The translations under genes were made by a program, and so were the position numbers. This document shows positions 32,841-42,457 of a DNA stretch of 64,000 nucleotides, one piece after another; position 1 is the first letter of the stretch; every line of letters begins with the position of its first letter. The stretch spans positions 186,001 through 250,000 of the forward strand of contig CANMWT010000001.1 in NCBI GenBank assembly GCA_947501635.1. Reading direction: 5' to 3'. The notes beneath the pieces were generated by a model. The model worked only from the letters and a program-made list of their open reading frames with translations. It was not told the origin of the DNA and ran no database searches. This DNA is from an uncultured Roseobacter sp. GTDB lineage: Bacteria > Pseudomonadota > Alphaproteobacteria > Rhodobacterales > Rhodobacteraceae.

Positions 32841-35036
32841 ATGAGTGATTCATCCAAACGCAAGCGGCCGCTGGTCGCTGACAGGCGTTATGCGACGACC
32901 AAGGCCAAACCGGCCAAGCGCGCTAAGCCGAAAGCAAAGCCGCGTCGCAAGACTGTCCGCAGAACACGGCAACAACGCGGTGGGATTATCGGGTTTTTCC
33001 AGCGCATTGTAAGGTGGTGTCTGCGTCTTGTCTGGCGGATCACCTGGCGTCTGGGGGCGGTGGCGGCGCTGGCGCTGGCGTTGATGGTCGGGTACTACTA
33101 TACAACTCTGCCCCCCGCAGAAGAGCTTTTGGACGGGCGCGCGCGGGGATCGGTCACGCTGTTGGATGACCAGGGCGCGGTTTTTGCGTGGCGGGGCGAT
33201 CAATTCGGTGGCGTGGTTACGGCTGAAACGGTGTCACCCCACCTCAAGAACGCAATTGTTGCCACAGAAGACCGACGGTTTTACCGGCACTTCGGCATCA
33301 GCCCACGTGGCATTGCCAGCGCGGTGCGAATCAACCTGAGCGAAGGACGCGGACCTTTGTCAGGGCACGGGGGATCTACCATCACGCAGCAGGTGGCAAA
33401 GCTGCTGTGTCTGGGTGTGCCTTTTGATCCGGCCGTGCAGACGGAAGAAGAATACGAGCGCGATTGCCGGCGGGGCACAATCCAGCGCAAGGCCAGAGAA
33501 GCGATCTACGCCTTGGCGATGGAGGCAAAATACTCCAAGGATGAAATCCTGACGATCTACATGAACCGCGCCTTTCTGGGTGCAGGAGCACGTGGTTTCG
33601 AAGCCGCAAGTGAGCGGTATTTTGGCATATCCGCAGCCAATGTGTCACCCGCGCAAGCGGCGATGCTCGCTGGTTTGCTTGTGGCGCCTACACGGTTCGC
33701 CCCGACAAATGATCTCACACGCTCGCAAGGGCGTGCCGCCACGATCGTGCGGCTTATGAATGAACAGGGCTACTTGACCGATGCGCAAGCGCGCGACGCG
33801 CAAGCAAATCCGGCGCAACTGTCCGAAGCCGCCGAGGCACGGTCGGGCGGATACTTTGCCGATTGGGTTATGTCATCGGGTCCCGAGTTCTTTACCCGCA
33901 AAACCACGGAAGACGTGATTATCAAAACCACGCTGGACCAGCGCGTTCAAAAGAGCGCCGAAGACGCGCTGAAGTGGGTGTTCGAGAACAAAGTACGGTC
34001 TGGCAGCAAGGCGCAGGCGGCCATTGTTGTGATGTCGTCAGATGGTGCGGTGCGCGCTATGGTGGGTGGAAGAAACACCAAAGTTTCCGGGGCCTTCAAT
34101 CGCGCGGTGCAGGCCAAAAGGCAGACCGGTTCCGCTTTCAAACCCTTCGTCTATGCCGCTGCACTTGATCTGGGGTATTCGCCAAATGATACGGTGACGG
34201 ATGCGCCGCTCACGATTGATATTCCGGGTTCGGGGCCGTGGTCGCCCCGGAACTACACCAACAAGTATTATGGCGAGGTAACCCTCACCACCGCGTTGCG
34301 CGACAGCCTCAATATTCCCGCGGTGAAGGTGTCGGAATTTGTCGGGCGGGAACTGGTCCGGCAGGTGGCAACGGGGTTTGGTCTGGAAAGCGATCTGGCG
34401 GCAGGGCCTGCGCTGGCGCTGGGTGCGTCTGAAAGCACGCTCATCGAAATGACCGGCGCATATGCAGGTATTCTGAACGGTGGATCGTCGGTCCAGCCTT
34501 ATGGCTTGGTCGAACTGCGGCTTTTGGGCGAGGACGAGCCGCTGATGGGCACGGGGGGCGGTATCGGAGAGCGGGTGATCCAGCAAGACGCCGCGCGACA
34601 ACTGATTTACATGATGGAAAAGGTTGTCTCCGAAGGGACCGGGCAGCGGGCGGCTTTCGGTGAGTGGCAGCTTGCGGGAAAAACAGGAACAACACAGGCT
34701 GCGCGCGATGCCTGGTTTGTAGGGTTTTCAGCAGACTATGTGGCCGGGGTCTGGATGGGGTATGACGACAATACCCCGCTTACCGGCGTTACCGGTGGCG
34801 GTCTGCCCGCGGAAATCTGGCGCGAAACCATGGCCCGTGTGCACGAGGGCCTGCCGCCCAAGCCCTTGCCCATGCAGGGGCCATTCAACAACGGTCAGGC
34901 GCGCGAAGACCGCGGCGGGAGAAACGCAGGAGGCACGGGCGGGGCTGTCGGATTGCTGGAGAGCTTGCTGCGTGACATTCTGGGCAGCGGCGGTGGAAGA
35001 GAACCGGCGCCCAGTGTGAGCGGATCCGACCGCTAA
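32841..35036 (+). CDS. Penicillin-binding protein 1A (bifunctional transglycosylase/transpeptidase)
   Basis: The 731-residue protein has a very basic cytoplasmic start (about 50 residues rich in Lys/Arg), a single helix (LGAVAALALALMVGYYY), and then a family 51 glycosyltransferase domain: ATEDRRFYRHFGIS, GGSTITQQVAKLL and KAREAIYALAMEAKYSKDEI. The transpeptidase domain follows with GSAFKPFVYAAAL (Ser nucleophile), RDSLNIPA and KTGTTQ. It polymerises and cross-links peptidoglycan in the periplasm. The C-terminal GGRNAGGTGG tail is flexible. It is monocistronic, divergent from glnK. Confidence 0.94.
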   Translation: MSDSSKRKRPLVADRRYATTKAKPAKRAKPKAKPRRKTVRRTRQQRGGIIGFFQRIVRWCLRLVWRITWRLGAVAALALALMVGYYYTTLPPAEELLDGRARGSVTLLDDQGAVFAWRGDQFGGVVTAETVSPHLKNAIVATEDRRFYRHFGISPRGIASAVRINLSEGRGPLSGHGGSTITQQVAKLLCLGVPFDPAVQTEEEYERDCRRGTIQRKAREAIYALAMEAKYSKDEILTIYMNRAFLGAGARGFEAASERYFGISAANVSPAQAAMLAGLLVAPTRFAPTNDLTRSQGRAATIVRLMNEQGYLTDAQARDAQANPAQLSEAAEARSGGYFADWVMSSGPEFFTRKTTEDVIIKTTLDQRVQKSAEDALKWVFENKVRSGSKAQAAIVVMSSDGAVRAMVGGRNTKVSGAFNRAVQAKRQTGSAFKPFVYAAALDLGYSPNDTVTDAPLTIDIPGSGPWSPRNYTNKYYGEVTLTTALRDSLNIPAVKVSEFVGRELVRQVATGFGLESDLAAGPALALGASESTLIEMTGAYAGILNGGSSVQPYGLVELRLLGEDEPLMGTGGGIGERVIQQDAARQLIYMMEKVVSEGTGQRAAFGEWQLAGKTGTTQAARDAWFVGFSADYVAGVWMGYDDNTPLTGVTGGGLPAEIWRETMARVHEGLPPKPLPMQGPFNNGQAREDRGGRNAGGTGGAVGLLESLLRDILGSGGGREPAPSVSGSDR

Positions 35037-35044
35037 GGTATATC

Positions 35045-35644
35045 TTAGCCCATCTTTTTCAGGTCAGCGACAACGGCATTGATGTCACCACCCCGCCGGT
35101 CCAGCATGGATCCGATCTCTGTCCGTTCAGTCAAAAGCAGGTTCACGCCTTCAATATAGACGTTAAAGAACTTGTCCCTTCCTGACTTGTCCGACACATG
35201 AAACGCCACTTCAAAAGGGCTTTGCCCACGCAAATAGGCCTTGGTTTTCACCTCATAGCCTGAGCGGATCGTCTTGACCTCTTCCACTTCGACACGGCCA
35301 CCAATGAAATCTCTGAATTGCTTGCCGTATTTGCGTGCAATGTAGCCTTGAAAGGCGTCTTGGAACGCGCGCTTTTGCGAGGCGGAGGCGCTGCGCCCGT
35401 CTACACCAAGCGCATATTGCGCCATGATGTTTACGTCGGCGTATTTCACAAAAATGCGTTCCAGATCGCGTAGCACAGCGCTGTCTGATTTACCCGACCC
35501 GATGACTTTCTGAATCTCTTTGACAACCTGATCGACGAGAGATTTCGCAGCCTGTTCGGTCAGTGCCCGGAGCGGTGTCGCCATCAGGCCGAAGGCTGCG
35601 GTTACTCCTACGATAAAGCTGCGGCGTGTACGCTGGGCGGACAT
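35045..35644 (-). CDS. mlaC: MlaC/Tgt2-type phospholipid-binding periplasmic protein
   Basis: The 199-residue protein has a twin-arginine-like start (MSAQRTRRSFIVGVTAAFGL), then ALTEQAAKSLVDQVVKEI, VNIMAQYALG, AFQDAFQGYIARKYGKQF and a C-terminal GVNLLLTERTEIGSMLDRRGGDINAV. This is the MlaC (toluene-tolerance Ttg2D) family that ferries phospholipids between MlaA and the inner-membrane MlaFEDB. The ATG at 35644 precedes the export signal. mlaA lies ten bases upstream in the same unit; mlaFED are not in the window. Confidence 0.9.
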   Translation of the reverse strand: MSAQRTRRSFIVGVTAAFGLMATPLRALTEQAAKSLVDQVVKEIQKVIGSGKSDSAVLRDLERIFVKYADVNIMAQYALGVDGRSASASQKRAFQDAFQGYIARKYGKQFRDFIGGRVEVEEVKTIRSGYEVKTKAYLRGQSPFEVAFHVSDKSGRDKFFNVYIEGVNLLLTERTEIGSMLDRRGGDINAVVADLKKMG

Positions 35645-35654
35645 TGAAATCCTC

Positions 35655-36434
35655 TTACTCTGAGTATGGATCGTATGGGTCAAGATAGGGGTCTTCGGCC
35701 GCGGCGCTAGTCCCTTCCAGTTCAAATCTTCTGTTCTGCAAGTAAATTGTGCGGGATTGAGCGTAGCTGTCCGCGCTGTCATACAAAACAGAATCAATCG
35801 CGCCGCTCAGCCGTTCACGATCATTAAGCCACGCCATGCTTCTGGCAGTGGGCGGAACGAATTGTTCAGGGCTGGTATTGATTGTCACGAAAGTCAGCGG
35901 GTTGGTAAAGACGTCTGTCACCAAACCTACGGCATCGCGCTGCGTCGAGGGACCAAAGAACGGCAGTTCCACAAACGCCCCTTCCCCTACGCCCCACACG
36001 GCCAGCGTCTCACCAAAGTCCGTTTCGCGCTCTCCGATGTTCAGCTCTGTTGCCGGATCAAAAAAGCCCAGCAACCCAAGCGTCGAGTTCATCACAAAGC
36101 GTGTGCTCGATATCCCGACACTTCCCAGATCGCCCTGCAGCAGGCTGTTTATGATATTCCCCGGCTCTGACAGATTGTCCGAGAAATTGTTTACGCTGTC
36201 GCGCATCTCAACCGGAACCACCGTGGCGTAGCCTACGGACAGAGGGCGCACGATGTTCTTGTCCAGCCCTTTGTTGAACTCATGGACCTGACGGTTTTGC
36301 GCCTCATAGGGGTCGTTTATACCGTCTGTGCGCGTTGCGGGGTCCTGAGAGGTGGCACAGCCGGCGACGGTCACGACGAGCGCGAGCGCTGCGATACTAC
36401 GAAAAGCGGCACGGGAAAGAGCAATAACTGGCAA
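35655..36434 (-). CDS. mlaA: MlaA/VacJ family outer-membrane lipoprotein
   Basis: The 259-residue lipoprotein has a lipobox (ALVVTVAGC, Cys near residue 26) and the MlaA hallmarks DPYEAQNRQVHEFNKGLDK, VRDSVNNFSDNLSEPGNIINSLLQGD, and FGETLAVWGVGEGAFVELPFFGPS. It extracts phospholipids from the outer leaflet of the outer membrane. Length is usual. It is immediately followed by mlaC. Its C-terminus is rich in Asp/Tyr/Pro (DPYLDPYDPYSE). Confidence 0.93.
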   Translation of the reverse strand: MPVIALSRAAFRSIAALALVVTVAGCATSQDPATRTDGINDPYEAQNRQVHEFNKGLDKNIVRPLSVGYATVVPVEMRDSVNNFSDNLSEPGNIINSLLQGDLGSVGISSTRFVMNSTLGLLGFFDPATELNIGERETDFGETLAVWGVGEGAFVELPFFGPSTQRDAVGLVTDVFTNPLTFVTINTSPEQFVPPTARSMAWLNDRERLSGAIDSVLYDSADSYAQSRTIYLQNRRFELEGTSAAAEDPYLDPYDPYSE

Positions 36435-36622
36435 TAGCTTTATCCTACAAAACAGATTATGGCCTAGTTAGTCCTTTTATTGATGATGCCCATAGGGCAA
36501 AACTATGGAAAAATCGGTTGTGGCCATTCGGCGACAGAGTAAGTTCTTCGCAAATCAAGGTAAACCAGAAGATGTTTGCCGGGCGATAAAGTGAGCGCCT
36601 AGCCGCCATTGAGGGGTTCTGC

Positions 36623-38359
36623 ATGCAGGATGCATACGTAAAGTTGGGGCGTCAAGAACTGCGCAAAGTTCTTGGCAGGAACAGCGGTCTTTTCTGGGCT
36701 GTTGGCCTTTTCAGCCTGTTTGCTAATCTTCTGATGCTGACCGGGCCCATGTACATGCTGCAGGTTTATGATCGTGTATTGGGGTCGGGATCAGAGGAAA
36801 CGCTGATCGCTCTGTCGATGCTTGTGGTGTTTCTTTACGGCATTATGGGCATTCTGGACTACACCCGCGGGCGTGTGATGGCGCGGGTCGGTGCGCGTTT
36901 CCAATCGGATCTGGACCGGCGTGTGTTTGACGCAGTGATCCGCAAGTCCGCCGTGGCGCCGGATGTCAAAACCCAAACCGGGCTCGCCGATCTGGAATCG
37001 GTCCAGCGTTTCATCACTTCGCCTGTGCTGATGGCGTTTTTCGACATGCCGTGGACCCCTGTATTTTTCGCGGGCATATTTATCTTTCACCCATGGCTTG
37101 GGTATCTGGCGCTGGTGGGCGGTGGCATTCTGGTGTTGATAACCATTGCAAACCAGATGCTGTCGCGCGCGCCGCAGGCGGAGGCGACGGCCGCCGCGCA
37201 TAAGGCCGGTATCATGTCCGAGCAAATCCGGACCGAAGCGGAAATGGTGCAATCCATGGGGATGCGTGATGCCGCCTTTGCGCGCTGGCAAAAACAGCGC
37301 GGCGCCGCCTTGTCGGACCAGGTTGCCGCGACGGACGTAGGCGGCACCTTTACCTCGATGACCAAGTCCATCCGGCTGTTTTTGCAGTCTGCGATGCTGG
37401 GCTTGGGTGCCTATCTGGTACTGCAAAACGAACTGACGCCCGGTGCGATGATCGCGGCCTCCATCCTGCTGGGGCGTGCGCTGGCACCGGTCGAGATGGC
37501 ATTGAACCAATGGCCGGTGGCACAGCGGGCCAAAAAAGGGTGGGAGAACCTGGCTGAGCTGCTGGGCGCGGTGCCCGAACAAGCCGCCCGCACGCCGTTG
37601 CCCAAACCCCGCGCGAAACTTGTGGCGAAATCGCTGACGGTGGTGCCGCCGGGAGAAAAGCAGGCCTCTCTCAAGGCAGTCAACTTTGAAGTGAACCCGG
37701 GGCAGGCGGTCGGCGTCATTGGCCCGTCGGGGGCGGGTAAATCCACCCTTGCGCGCACGTTGACAGGTGTATGGGCACCGGCTGGCGGGTCTATCCGTCT
37801 GGATGCGGCAGCGCTCCATCAATACGAGCCTGCCGTACTGGGCAAACATATCGGCTATCTGCCGCAGCGGGTGCAGCTATTTGACGGCACGATTGCTGAA
37901 AACATCGCGCGGCTTGCCGAAACGCCGGATGCCGAGAAGGTCGTGGCTGCGGCCAAGGCTGCTGCAGCGCATGAAATGATACTGGAGTTTCCGCAAGGCT
38001 ACGATACGCCCGTGTCGTCGGGTCAGGTGCGCCTGTCGGGGGGACAAATGCAACGTATCGGCCTTGCGCGTGCGCTGTATGACGATCCGGTGATCGTTGT
38101 GCTGGACGAGCCGAACTCGAACCTTGACAACGTGGGTTCGCAGGCTCTGAACGCATCCATCCGAAAGCTCAAAGCCGAAGGGCGTTCGGTGCTTATCATG
38201 GCACACCGCCCGGCCGCTATTCAGGAGTGTGACACACTTATGGTTCTGGACGGTGGCATGCGCATGGCTTTTGGCCCGAAAGACGAAGTGCTCAAAGGCA
38301 TGGTTAAAAACCACGCGCAGATCAAGGCAGCACCATCATCTGCAGGAGGTGTAACATGA
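36623..38359 (+). CDS. Type I secretion ABC transporter (PrtD/HlyB-like)
   Basis: The 578-residue protein has an N-terminal membrane domain (FWAVGLFSLFANLLMLTGPMYML onward) and a nucleotide-binding domain with Walker A GPSGAGKSTLAR, signature LSGGQMQRIGLARALY and Walker B VIVVLDEPNSNLD. There is no C39 peptidase domain. It matches the PrtD/RsaD type I exporter branch, which exports RTX-like proteases, lipases or S-layer proteins. Its stop overlaps the ATG of the HlyD gene. No substrate or TolC gene is adjacent. Confidence 0.92.
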   Translation: MQDAYVKLGRQELRKVLGRNSGLFWAVGLFSLFANLLMLTGPMYMLQVYDRVLGSGSEETLIALSMLVVFLYGIMGILDYTRGRVMARVGARFQSDLDRRVFDAVIRKSAVAPDVKTQTGLADLESVQRFITSPVLMAFFDMPWTPVFFAGIFIFHPWLGYLALVGGGILVLITIANQMLSRAPQAEATAAAHKAGIMSEQIRTEAEMVQSMGMRDAAFARWQKQRGAALSDQVAATDVGGTFTSMTKSIRLFLQSAMLGLGAYLVLQNELTPGAMIAASILLGRALAPVEMALNQWPVAQRAKKGWENLAELLGAVPEQAARTPLPKPRAKLVAKSLTVVPPGEKQASLKAVNFEVNPGQAVGVIGPSGAGKSTLARTLTGVWAPAGGSIRLDAAALHQYEPAVLGKHIGYLPQRVQLFDGTIAENIARLAETPDAEKVVAAAKAAAAHEMILEFPQGYDTPVSSGQVRLSGGQMQRIGLARALYDDPVIVVLDEPNSNLDNVGSQALNASIRKLKAEGRSVLIMAHRPAAIQECDTLMVLDGGMRMAFGPKDEVLKGMVKNHAQIKAAPSSAGGVT

Positions 38360-39660
38360 GCGCGAAGAACCAATGGTCTGCCACCAAGTATCTGGTTATC
38401 GGTTTTGTCGGCCTTGCCGTGCTGGTGGGCGGTTTCGGCGGTTGGGCGGCGCTTAGCCAGATTTCAGGCGCTATCGTTGCGCCTGGCCGCTTTGAGGTCG
38501 ACCAGAACCGGCAAGTGGTCCAGCATCAGACCGGTGGAACAGTCGCTACGATCCTAACTGACGAGGGCGACACCGTTGAGGCAGGTCAGCTGTTGATCCA
38601 GCTTGACGGTGTCGAGTTGCGCTCGCAACTCGCGATCACCGAAGGGCAGCTGTTTGAGCTGATGGCACGCCGGGGGCGGCTTGAGGCGGAACGCGACGGG
38701 TCAGATGTTTTGTCATTCGAGCCCGAGTTGGTCGAGGTGGCGGCGCAAAACCCGGATGTGCGCGAACTGATCGACGGTCAGGCCAATCTGTTCAATGCGC
38801 GCCGCGAGTCGACCGCGCAGGAAGTCGAACAACTGGGCAAGCGCGCGGCCCAGACCGCCAGCCAGATCGACGGTATCGAAGCGCAAGAAGCTTCACTGGC
38901 CGAGCAATTGGCGCTGATCGAGGAAGAACTGGCCAACCAGAAGTCGCTTTTTGATCGGGGGTTGGCGCCGGCGTCGACGGTGCTGAACCTGCAGCGGGAA
39001 TCGGCCCGCCTGAACGGACAGCTAGGCGAGCTTGCCGCCAGCAAGGCGCAAGCCGAGGGCCGCATCACAGAGCTTGATATCGAGCGGATCAAATTGGGTA
39101 CACGGTTGCGCGAGGAGGCTATCACCCGCCTGCGCGATCTGCGCTACCGCGAGTTGGAGCTTGTCGAGCAGCGCAATGCCCTGCGCGGAGAACTGGACCG
39201 GATGGATATCCGCGCGCCGGTATCGGGAATCGTCTACGGGCTGCAAGTGCGCACGCCAAGATCCGTGGTGCGGGCGGCAGAACCCTTGATGTATCTCGTC
39301 CCGCAAGACCGCCCCTTGGTGATTGCGGCACGGGTGGATCTTATTCATATCGACCAACTCGTGTCCGGGCAGCAGGTGACACTGCGCATGTCGGCGCTGG
39401 ATCAACGTAACACCCCCGAACTATATGGTGAGGTGATCCAGATTTCCGCGGATGCCTTCGAGGACGAGGTCACAGGTCAAAGCTACTACCGCGCCGAAAT
39501 CACCCTGAACCAAGGTGAGATGGCAAAACTGCCGGAAGGGACCGTTCTGATCCCGGGTATGCCGGTGGAAGCTTACATCAGAACCGGCGACCGGACGCCC
39601 ATCGCCTATCTGGTCAAACCGCTCACCGATTACTTTACGCGCGCGTTCCGCGAAAGCTGA
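38356..39660 (+). CDS. HlyD-family periplasmic adaptor of type I secretion
   Basis: The 434-residue protein has an N-terminal helix (YLVIGFVGLAVLVGGFGGWAAL), a biotinyl-lipoyl-like segment (VVQHQTGGTVATILTDEGDTV), a long coiled-coil middle (residues about 85-280, rich in Glu/Gln/Leu) and the HlyD C-terminal beta domain (IRAPVSGIVYGLQV, PEGTVLIPGMPVEAYIRTGDR). It bridges the ABC transporter to an outer-membrane channel. The ATGA overlap with the upstream ATPase shows one unit. Confidence 0.93.
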   Translation: MSAKNQWSATKYLVIGFVGLAVLVGGFGGWAALSQISGAIVAPGRFEVDQNRQVVQHQTGGTVATILTDEGDTVEAGQLLIQLDGVELRSQLAITEGQLFELMARRGRLEAERDGSDVLSFEPELVEVAAQNPDVRELIDGQANLFNARRESTAQEVEQLGKRAAQTASQIDGIEAQEASLAEQLALIEEELANQKSLFDRGLAPASTVLNLQRESARLNGQLGELAASKAQAEGRITELDIERIKLGTRLREEAITRLRDLRYRELELVEQRNALRGELDRMDIRAPVSGIVYGLQVRTPRSVVRAAEPLMYLVPQDRPLVIAARVDLIHIDQLVSGQQVTLRMSALDQRNTPELYGEVIQISADAFEDEVTGQSYYRAEITLNQGEMAKLPEGTVLIPGMPVEAYIRTGDRTPIAYLVKPLTDYFTRAFRES

Positions 39661-39689
39661 CAGACGCCAACAACACCAAGGAGATACCC

Positions 39690-40148
39690 ATGAGCTTTTC
39701 ATCCCGTCTTGCAGAGCTTGGCGTCACGCTGCCCGATGCGCCGGCACCGGCTGCAAACTACGTGCCTTTCGTCAAGGTCGGCACAACGGTTTATGTATCG
39801 GGGCAGGTGTCCAGCGGCCCGGACGGTCTTATCACCGGCAAGCTGGGTGACACAATGGAAGTCGAAGCCGGAGCGGAGGCGGCGCGCAGCTGTGCCATCA
39901 GCCTTCTGGCGCAGGTAAAAGCCGCGTGTGACGGTGACATCGAACGGTTGGTGCGGGTGGTCAAACTGACTGGATTTGTAAACTCGACACCTGACTTCGG
40001 AGACCAGCCCAAGGTTATGAATGGCGCATCCGACTTTCTGGTCGACGCTTTGGGGGACGCAGGCAGGCATTCGCGCTCAGCCGTTTCGGCGGCTTCCTTG
40101 CCGTTCGGCGTCGCCGTCGAGATCGAGGGTATCTTCGAGGTCTCGTGA
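39690..40148 (+). CDS. RidA family protein
   Basis: The 152-residue protein starts MSFSSRLAELGVTLPDAPAP and has YVPFVKVGTTVYVSGQVSSGP, LAQVKAACDGDIERLVRVVKL, and ends RSAVSAASLPFGVAVEIEGI. It is the Rid7/YjgF-like branch, in which trimeric proteins deaminate reactive enamine intermediates or play related roles. It is cytoplasmic. The TGATG junction with the next gene suggests co-translation with the phosphodiesterase. Confidence 0.85.
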   Translation: MSFSSRLAELGVTLPDAPAPAANYVPFVKVGTTVYVSGQVSSGPDGLITGKLGDTMEVEAGAEAARSCAISLLAQVKAACDGDIERLVRVVKLTGFVNSTPDFGDQPKVMNGASDFLVDALGDAGRHSRSAVSAASLPFGVAVEIEGIFEVS

Positions 40149-40912
40149 TGCCGGCTCTGCACCGCAGTTTTTTGCAGGTGCCGCTGGCGCATCGGGCTTT
40201 GCACGATGTTTCGGATCGCCGGCCCGAAAACAGCCGTGCCGCGATCATGGCCGCCATGGCTGCGGGATATGGTGTTGAAATTGACGTGCAGCGCAGCGCT
40301 GACAATTGCGCGATGGTGTTTCACGACGAAGATCTGGCGCGACTTTCCAAGGCGCAGGGGCCGATCGGGGTACGGTCCTCGGAAGAGTTGGGCCGGATAG
40401 AGCTGCGTGGTGGAGACGAAGGCATTCCTACCTTTCGGGACGTGCTGTCTGTGGTGGCAGGCAAGGTTCCCCTGCTTGTCGAGATCAAGGATCAGGATGG
40501 CGCATTGGGCGAAAACGTCGGAGCGCTCGAAGCGGATGTGGCTGCCGCGCTCGATCGGTATGAAGGCCCCGTCGCAGTGATGTCTTTCAACCCGCATTCT
40601 GTTCGGAAAATGATGGAATACGCGCCCCATGTCGCACGCGGGTTGGTCACCTGTTCCTTTGCTGCCGATACGTGGGATATCCCGCAGGACCGCCGGCGAC
40701 AGCTGCGCGACATCCCCGATTATGCGGCGCTGGGGTGCAGCTTTATCAGCCACGAGTGGCATGATCTGACCCGTGACCGTGTGGCGGAATTGAAAAAAGA
40801 GGGGGCGGATGTCTTGTGCTGGACGGTCAAATCGCCTGCCGAGGAAGCACTGGCGCGCCAGATTGCCGACAATATCACCTTTGAGCAATACCTCGCACCC
40901 TTTACCGCTTGA
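40148..40912 (+). CDS. Glycerophosphodiester phosphodiesterase family protein
   Basis: The 254-residue TIM-barrel protein has PLAHRALHD, GYGVEIDVQRSADNCAMVFHDEDLARL and LLVEIKDQDG, the catalytic His, Glu-x-Asp and His of the GDPD family. It ends with FEQYLAP. It likely cleaves glycerophosphodiesters to glycerol-3-phosphate and an alcohol. No signal peptide, so cytosolic. The ATG overlaps the RidA stop; GTG at 40145 is an alternative. Confidence 0.88.
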   Translation: MPALHRSFLQVPLAHRALHDVSDRRPENSRAAIMAAMAAGYGVEIDVQRSADNCAMVFHDEDLARLSKAQGPIGVRSSEELGRIELRGGDEGIPTFRDVLSVVAGKVPLLVEIKDQDGALGENVGALEADVAAALDRYEGPVAVMSFNPHSVRKMMEYAPHVARGLVTCSFAADTWDIPQDRRRQLRDIPDYAALGCSFISHEWHDLTRDRVAELKKEGADVLCWTVKSPAEEALARQIADNITFEQYLAPFTA

Positions 40913-40943
40913 TCCGCAAGAAGGCAGGTCCAAGTAATCTGTC

Positions 40944-42149
40944 ATGACAAACGATCCGGCACTGCAAGAACAAGAAGTTGAAATCCGCGTGGTTTCATCG
41001 CTGCGCGACATTGACGCTGCACAGTGGGATGCCTGCGCATGTCCCGAAGCCGCAGCTGGTGAGCGGGCGCTGGACCCATTCACCACGCACCGGTTTCTCT
41101 CTGCCCTGGAAGACAGCGGGTCGGTCGGCGCAGGAACGGGCTGGCAACCGCAATATCTGACCGCTTGGATTGACGGCACTCTGATCGGTGTGGCGCCGAT
41201 GTATGTAAAGTCGCATTCTCAGGGCGAATACATCTTCGATCACAACTGGGCTCATGCCTACGAGCGCGCTGGCGGGCGCTACTACCCGAAACTGCAGATC
41301 GCGGTGCCGCACACCCCCGCAACCGGACGACGCTTTCTGGTGCGACCTGACTTTGAAGCGGCCGGTGTTGCCGCGCTGGCGCAGGGGGCCGTGCAGTTGG
41401 CCGCTGACAACCGTGTGTCGTCGGTGCATGTCACCTTCTGCACCAAACAAGAGGCGGAGCGCGGCGAAGCGTTGGGGCTGATGTTGCGCAAGACACAGCA
41501 GTTCCACTGGCTCAACGACAACTACGCTGATTTTGATGGTTTTCTGGCCAGTTTGAGCTCGCGCAAACGCAAGAATATCCGGAAAGAGCGCGCGGGCGCA
41601 CAGGCTTTTGGTGGGACGATCCAGACCTTTACAGGTGATGATCTGCAGCCAGAACACTGGGATGCCTTTTGGGAGTTCTATCAAGATACCGGCGCACGCA
41701 AATGGGGCACGCCCTATCTGACCCGCGCCTTCTTTGACATCGCTCAGCAGACCCTGCGTGACGACATGGCCCTCGTGCTGGCCGAACGCAACGGGCGCTG
41801 GATTGCGGGCGCGCTGAATTTCATCGGTGCCAAAACACTTTACGGCCGGTATTGGGGCTGTGTGGAGCATCACCCGTATCTGCATTTCGAACTATGCTAT
41901 TATCGCGCGATCGACATTGCCATCGCGCGTGGCATGGAGCGCGTTGAGGCCGGCGCTCAGGGGCAGCACAAGCTGGCGCGCGGATATCTGCCGACAGCGA
42001 CTTGGTCGTTGCACTGGATCGCCGATCCGGGTTTGAGTGACGCAATCGCGCGGTACCTTGAGGCCGAACGCGCAGCCGTGGATGAAGAAATCAGCGTATT
42101 GACAGACTACGGTCCCTTCAAACGCATCGAAGTAGAGGAGCAGGAATGA
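40944..42149 (+). CDS. GNAT/FemAB-like acyltransferase (peptidogalycan biosynthesis-like, DUF482)
   Basis: The 401-residue protein has [42 protein letters not shown] and [22 protein letters not shown], followed by [19 protein letters not shown]. This is the DUF482 family of double-GNAT proteins, annotated as peptidoglycan-related by similarity, with no settled reaction. It is cytoplasmic. It is the middle gene of a run from ridA to mscS; its stop overlaps the PhhB ATG. Confidence 0.8.
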   Translation: MTNDPALQEQEVEIRVVSSLRDIDAAQWDACACPEAAAGERALDPFTTHRFLSALEDSGSVGAGTGWQPQYLTAWIDGTLIGVAPMYVKSHSQGEYIFDHNWAHAYERAGGRYYPKLQIAVPHTPATGRRFLVRPDFEAAGVAALAQGAVQLAADNRVSSVHVTFCTKQEAERGEALGLMLRKTQQFHWLNDNYADFDGFLASLSSRKRKNIRKERAGAQAFGGTIQTFTGDDLQPEHWDAFWEFYQDTGARKWGTPYLTRAFFDIAQQTLRDDMALVLAERNGRWIAGALNFIGAKTLYGRYWGCVEHHPYLHFELCYYRAIDIAIARGMERVEAGAQGQHKLARGYLPTATWSLHWIADPGLSDAIARYLEAERAAVDEEISVLTDYGPFKRIEVEEQE

Positions 42150-42442
42150 CCGAAAAGCTAAGTACAGAGACACGTGGCCCGTTGCTTGAACCCCTCTTTG
42201 CGGAAGGATGGGTGCTGGTCGATGGGCGGGACGCGATCACCAAGACATTTGTATTCGACAATTTCGTCGAAGCATTCGGGTGGATGACGCGGGTTGCTAT
42301 TTGGGCGGAAAAATGGAACCACCACCCCGAGTGGGACAACGTTTACAAAACGGTGAACGTGGTGCTGACAACGCATGATGTCGGAGGCTTGAGTACGCTG
42401 GACACGAAGTTGGCACGTAAAATGGACAGTTTAGCAGGGTGA
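42146..42442 (+). CDS. phhB: 4a-hydroxytetrahydrobiopterin dehydratase
   Basis: The 98-residue protein has [28 protein letters not shown] in two adjacent segments, then [20 protein letters not shown]; the EKxxHHPEW-x-N core is the pterin-carbinolamine dehydratase active site. It recycles the pterin cofactor of aromatic hydroxylases or acts as a DcoH-like protein. No phenylalanine hydroxylase lies nearby. ATGA overlap with the upstream gene. Confidence 0.93.
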   Translation: MTEKLSTETRGPLLEPLFAEGWVLVDGRDAITKTFVFDNFVEAFGWMTRVAIWAEKWNHHPEWDNVYKTVNVVLTTHDVGGLSTLDTKLARKMDSLAG

Positions 42443-42457
42443 TTAACGGGGTGAATA

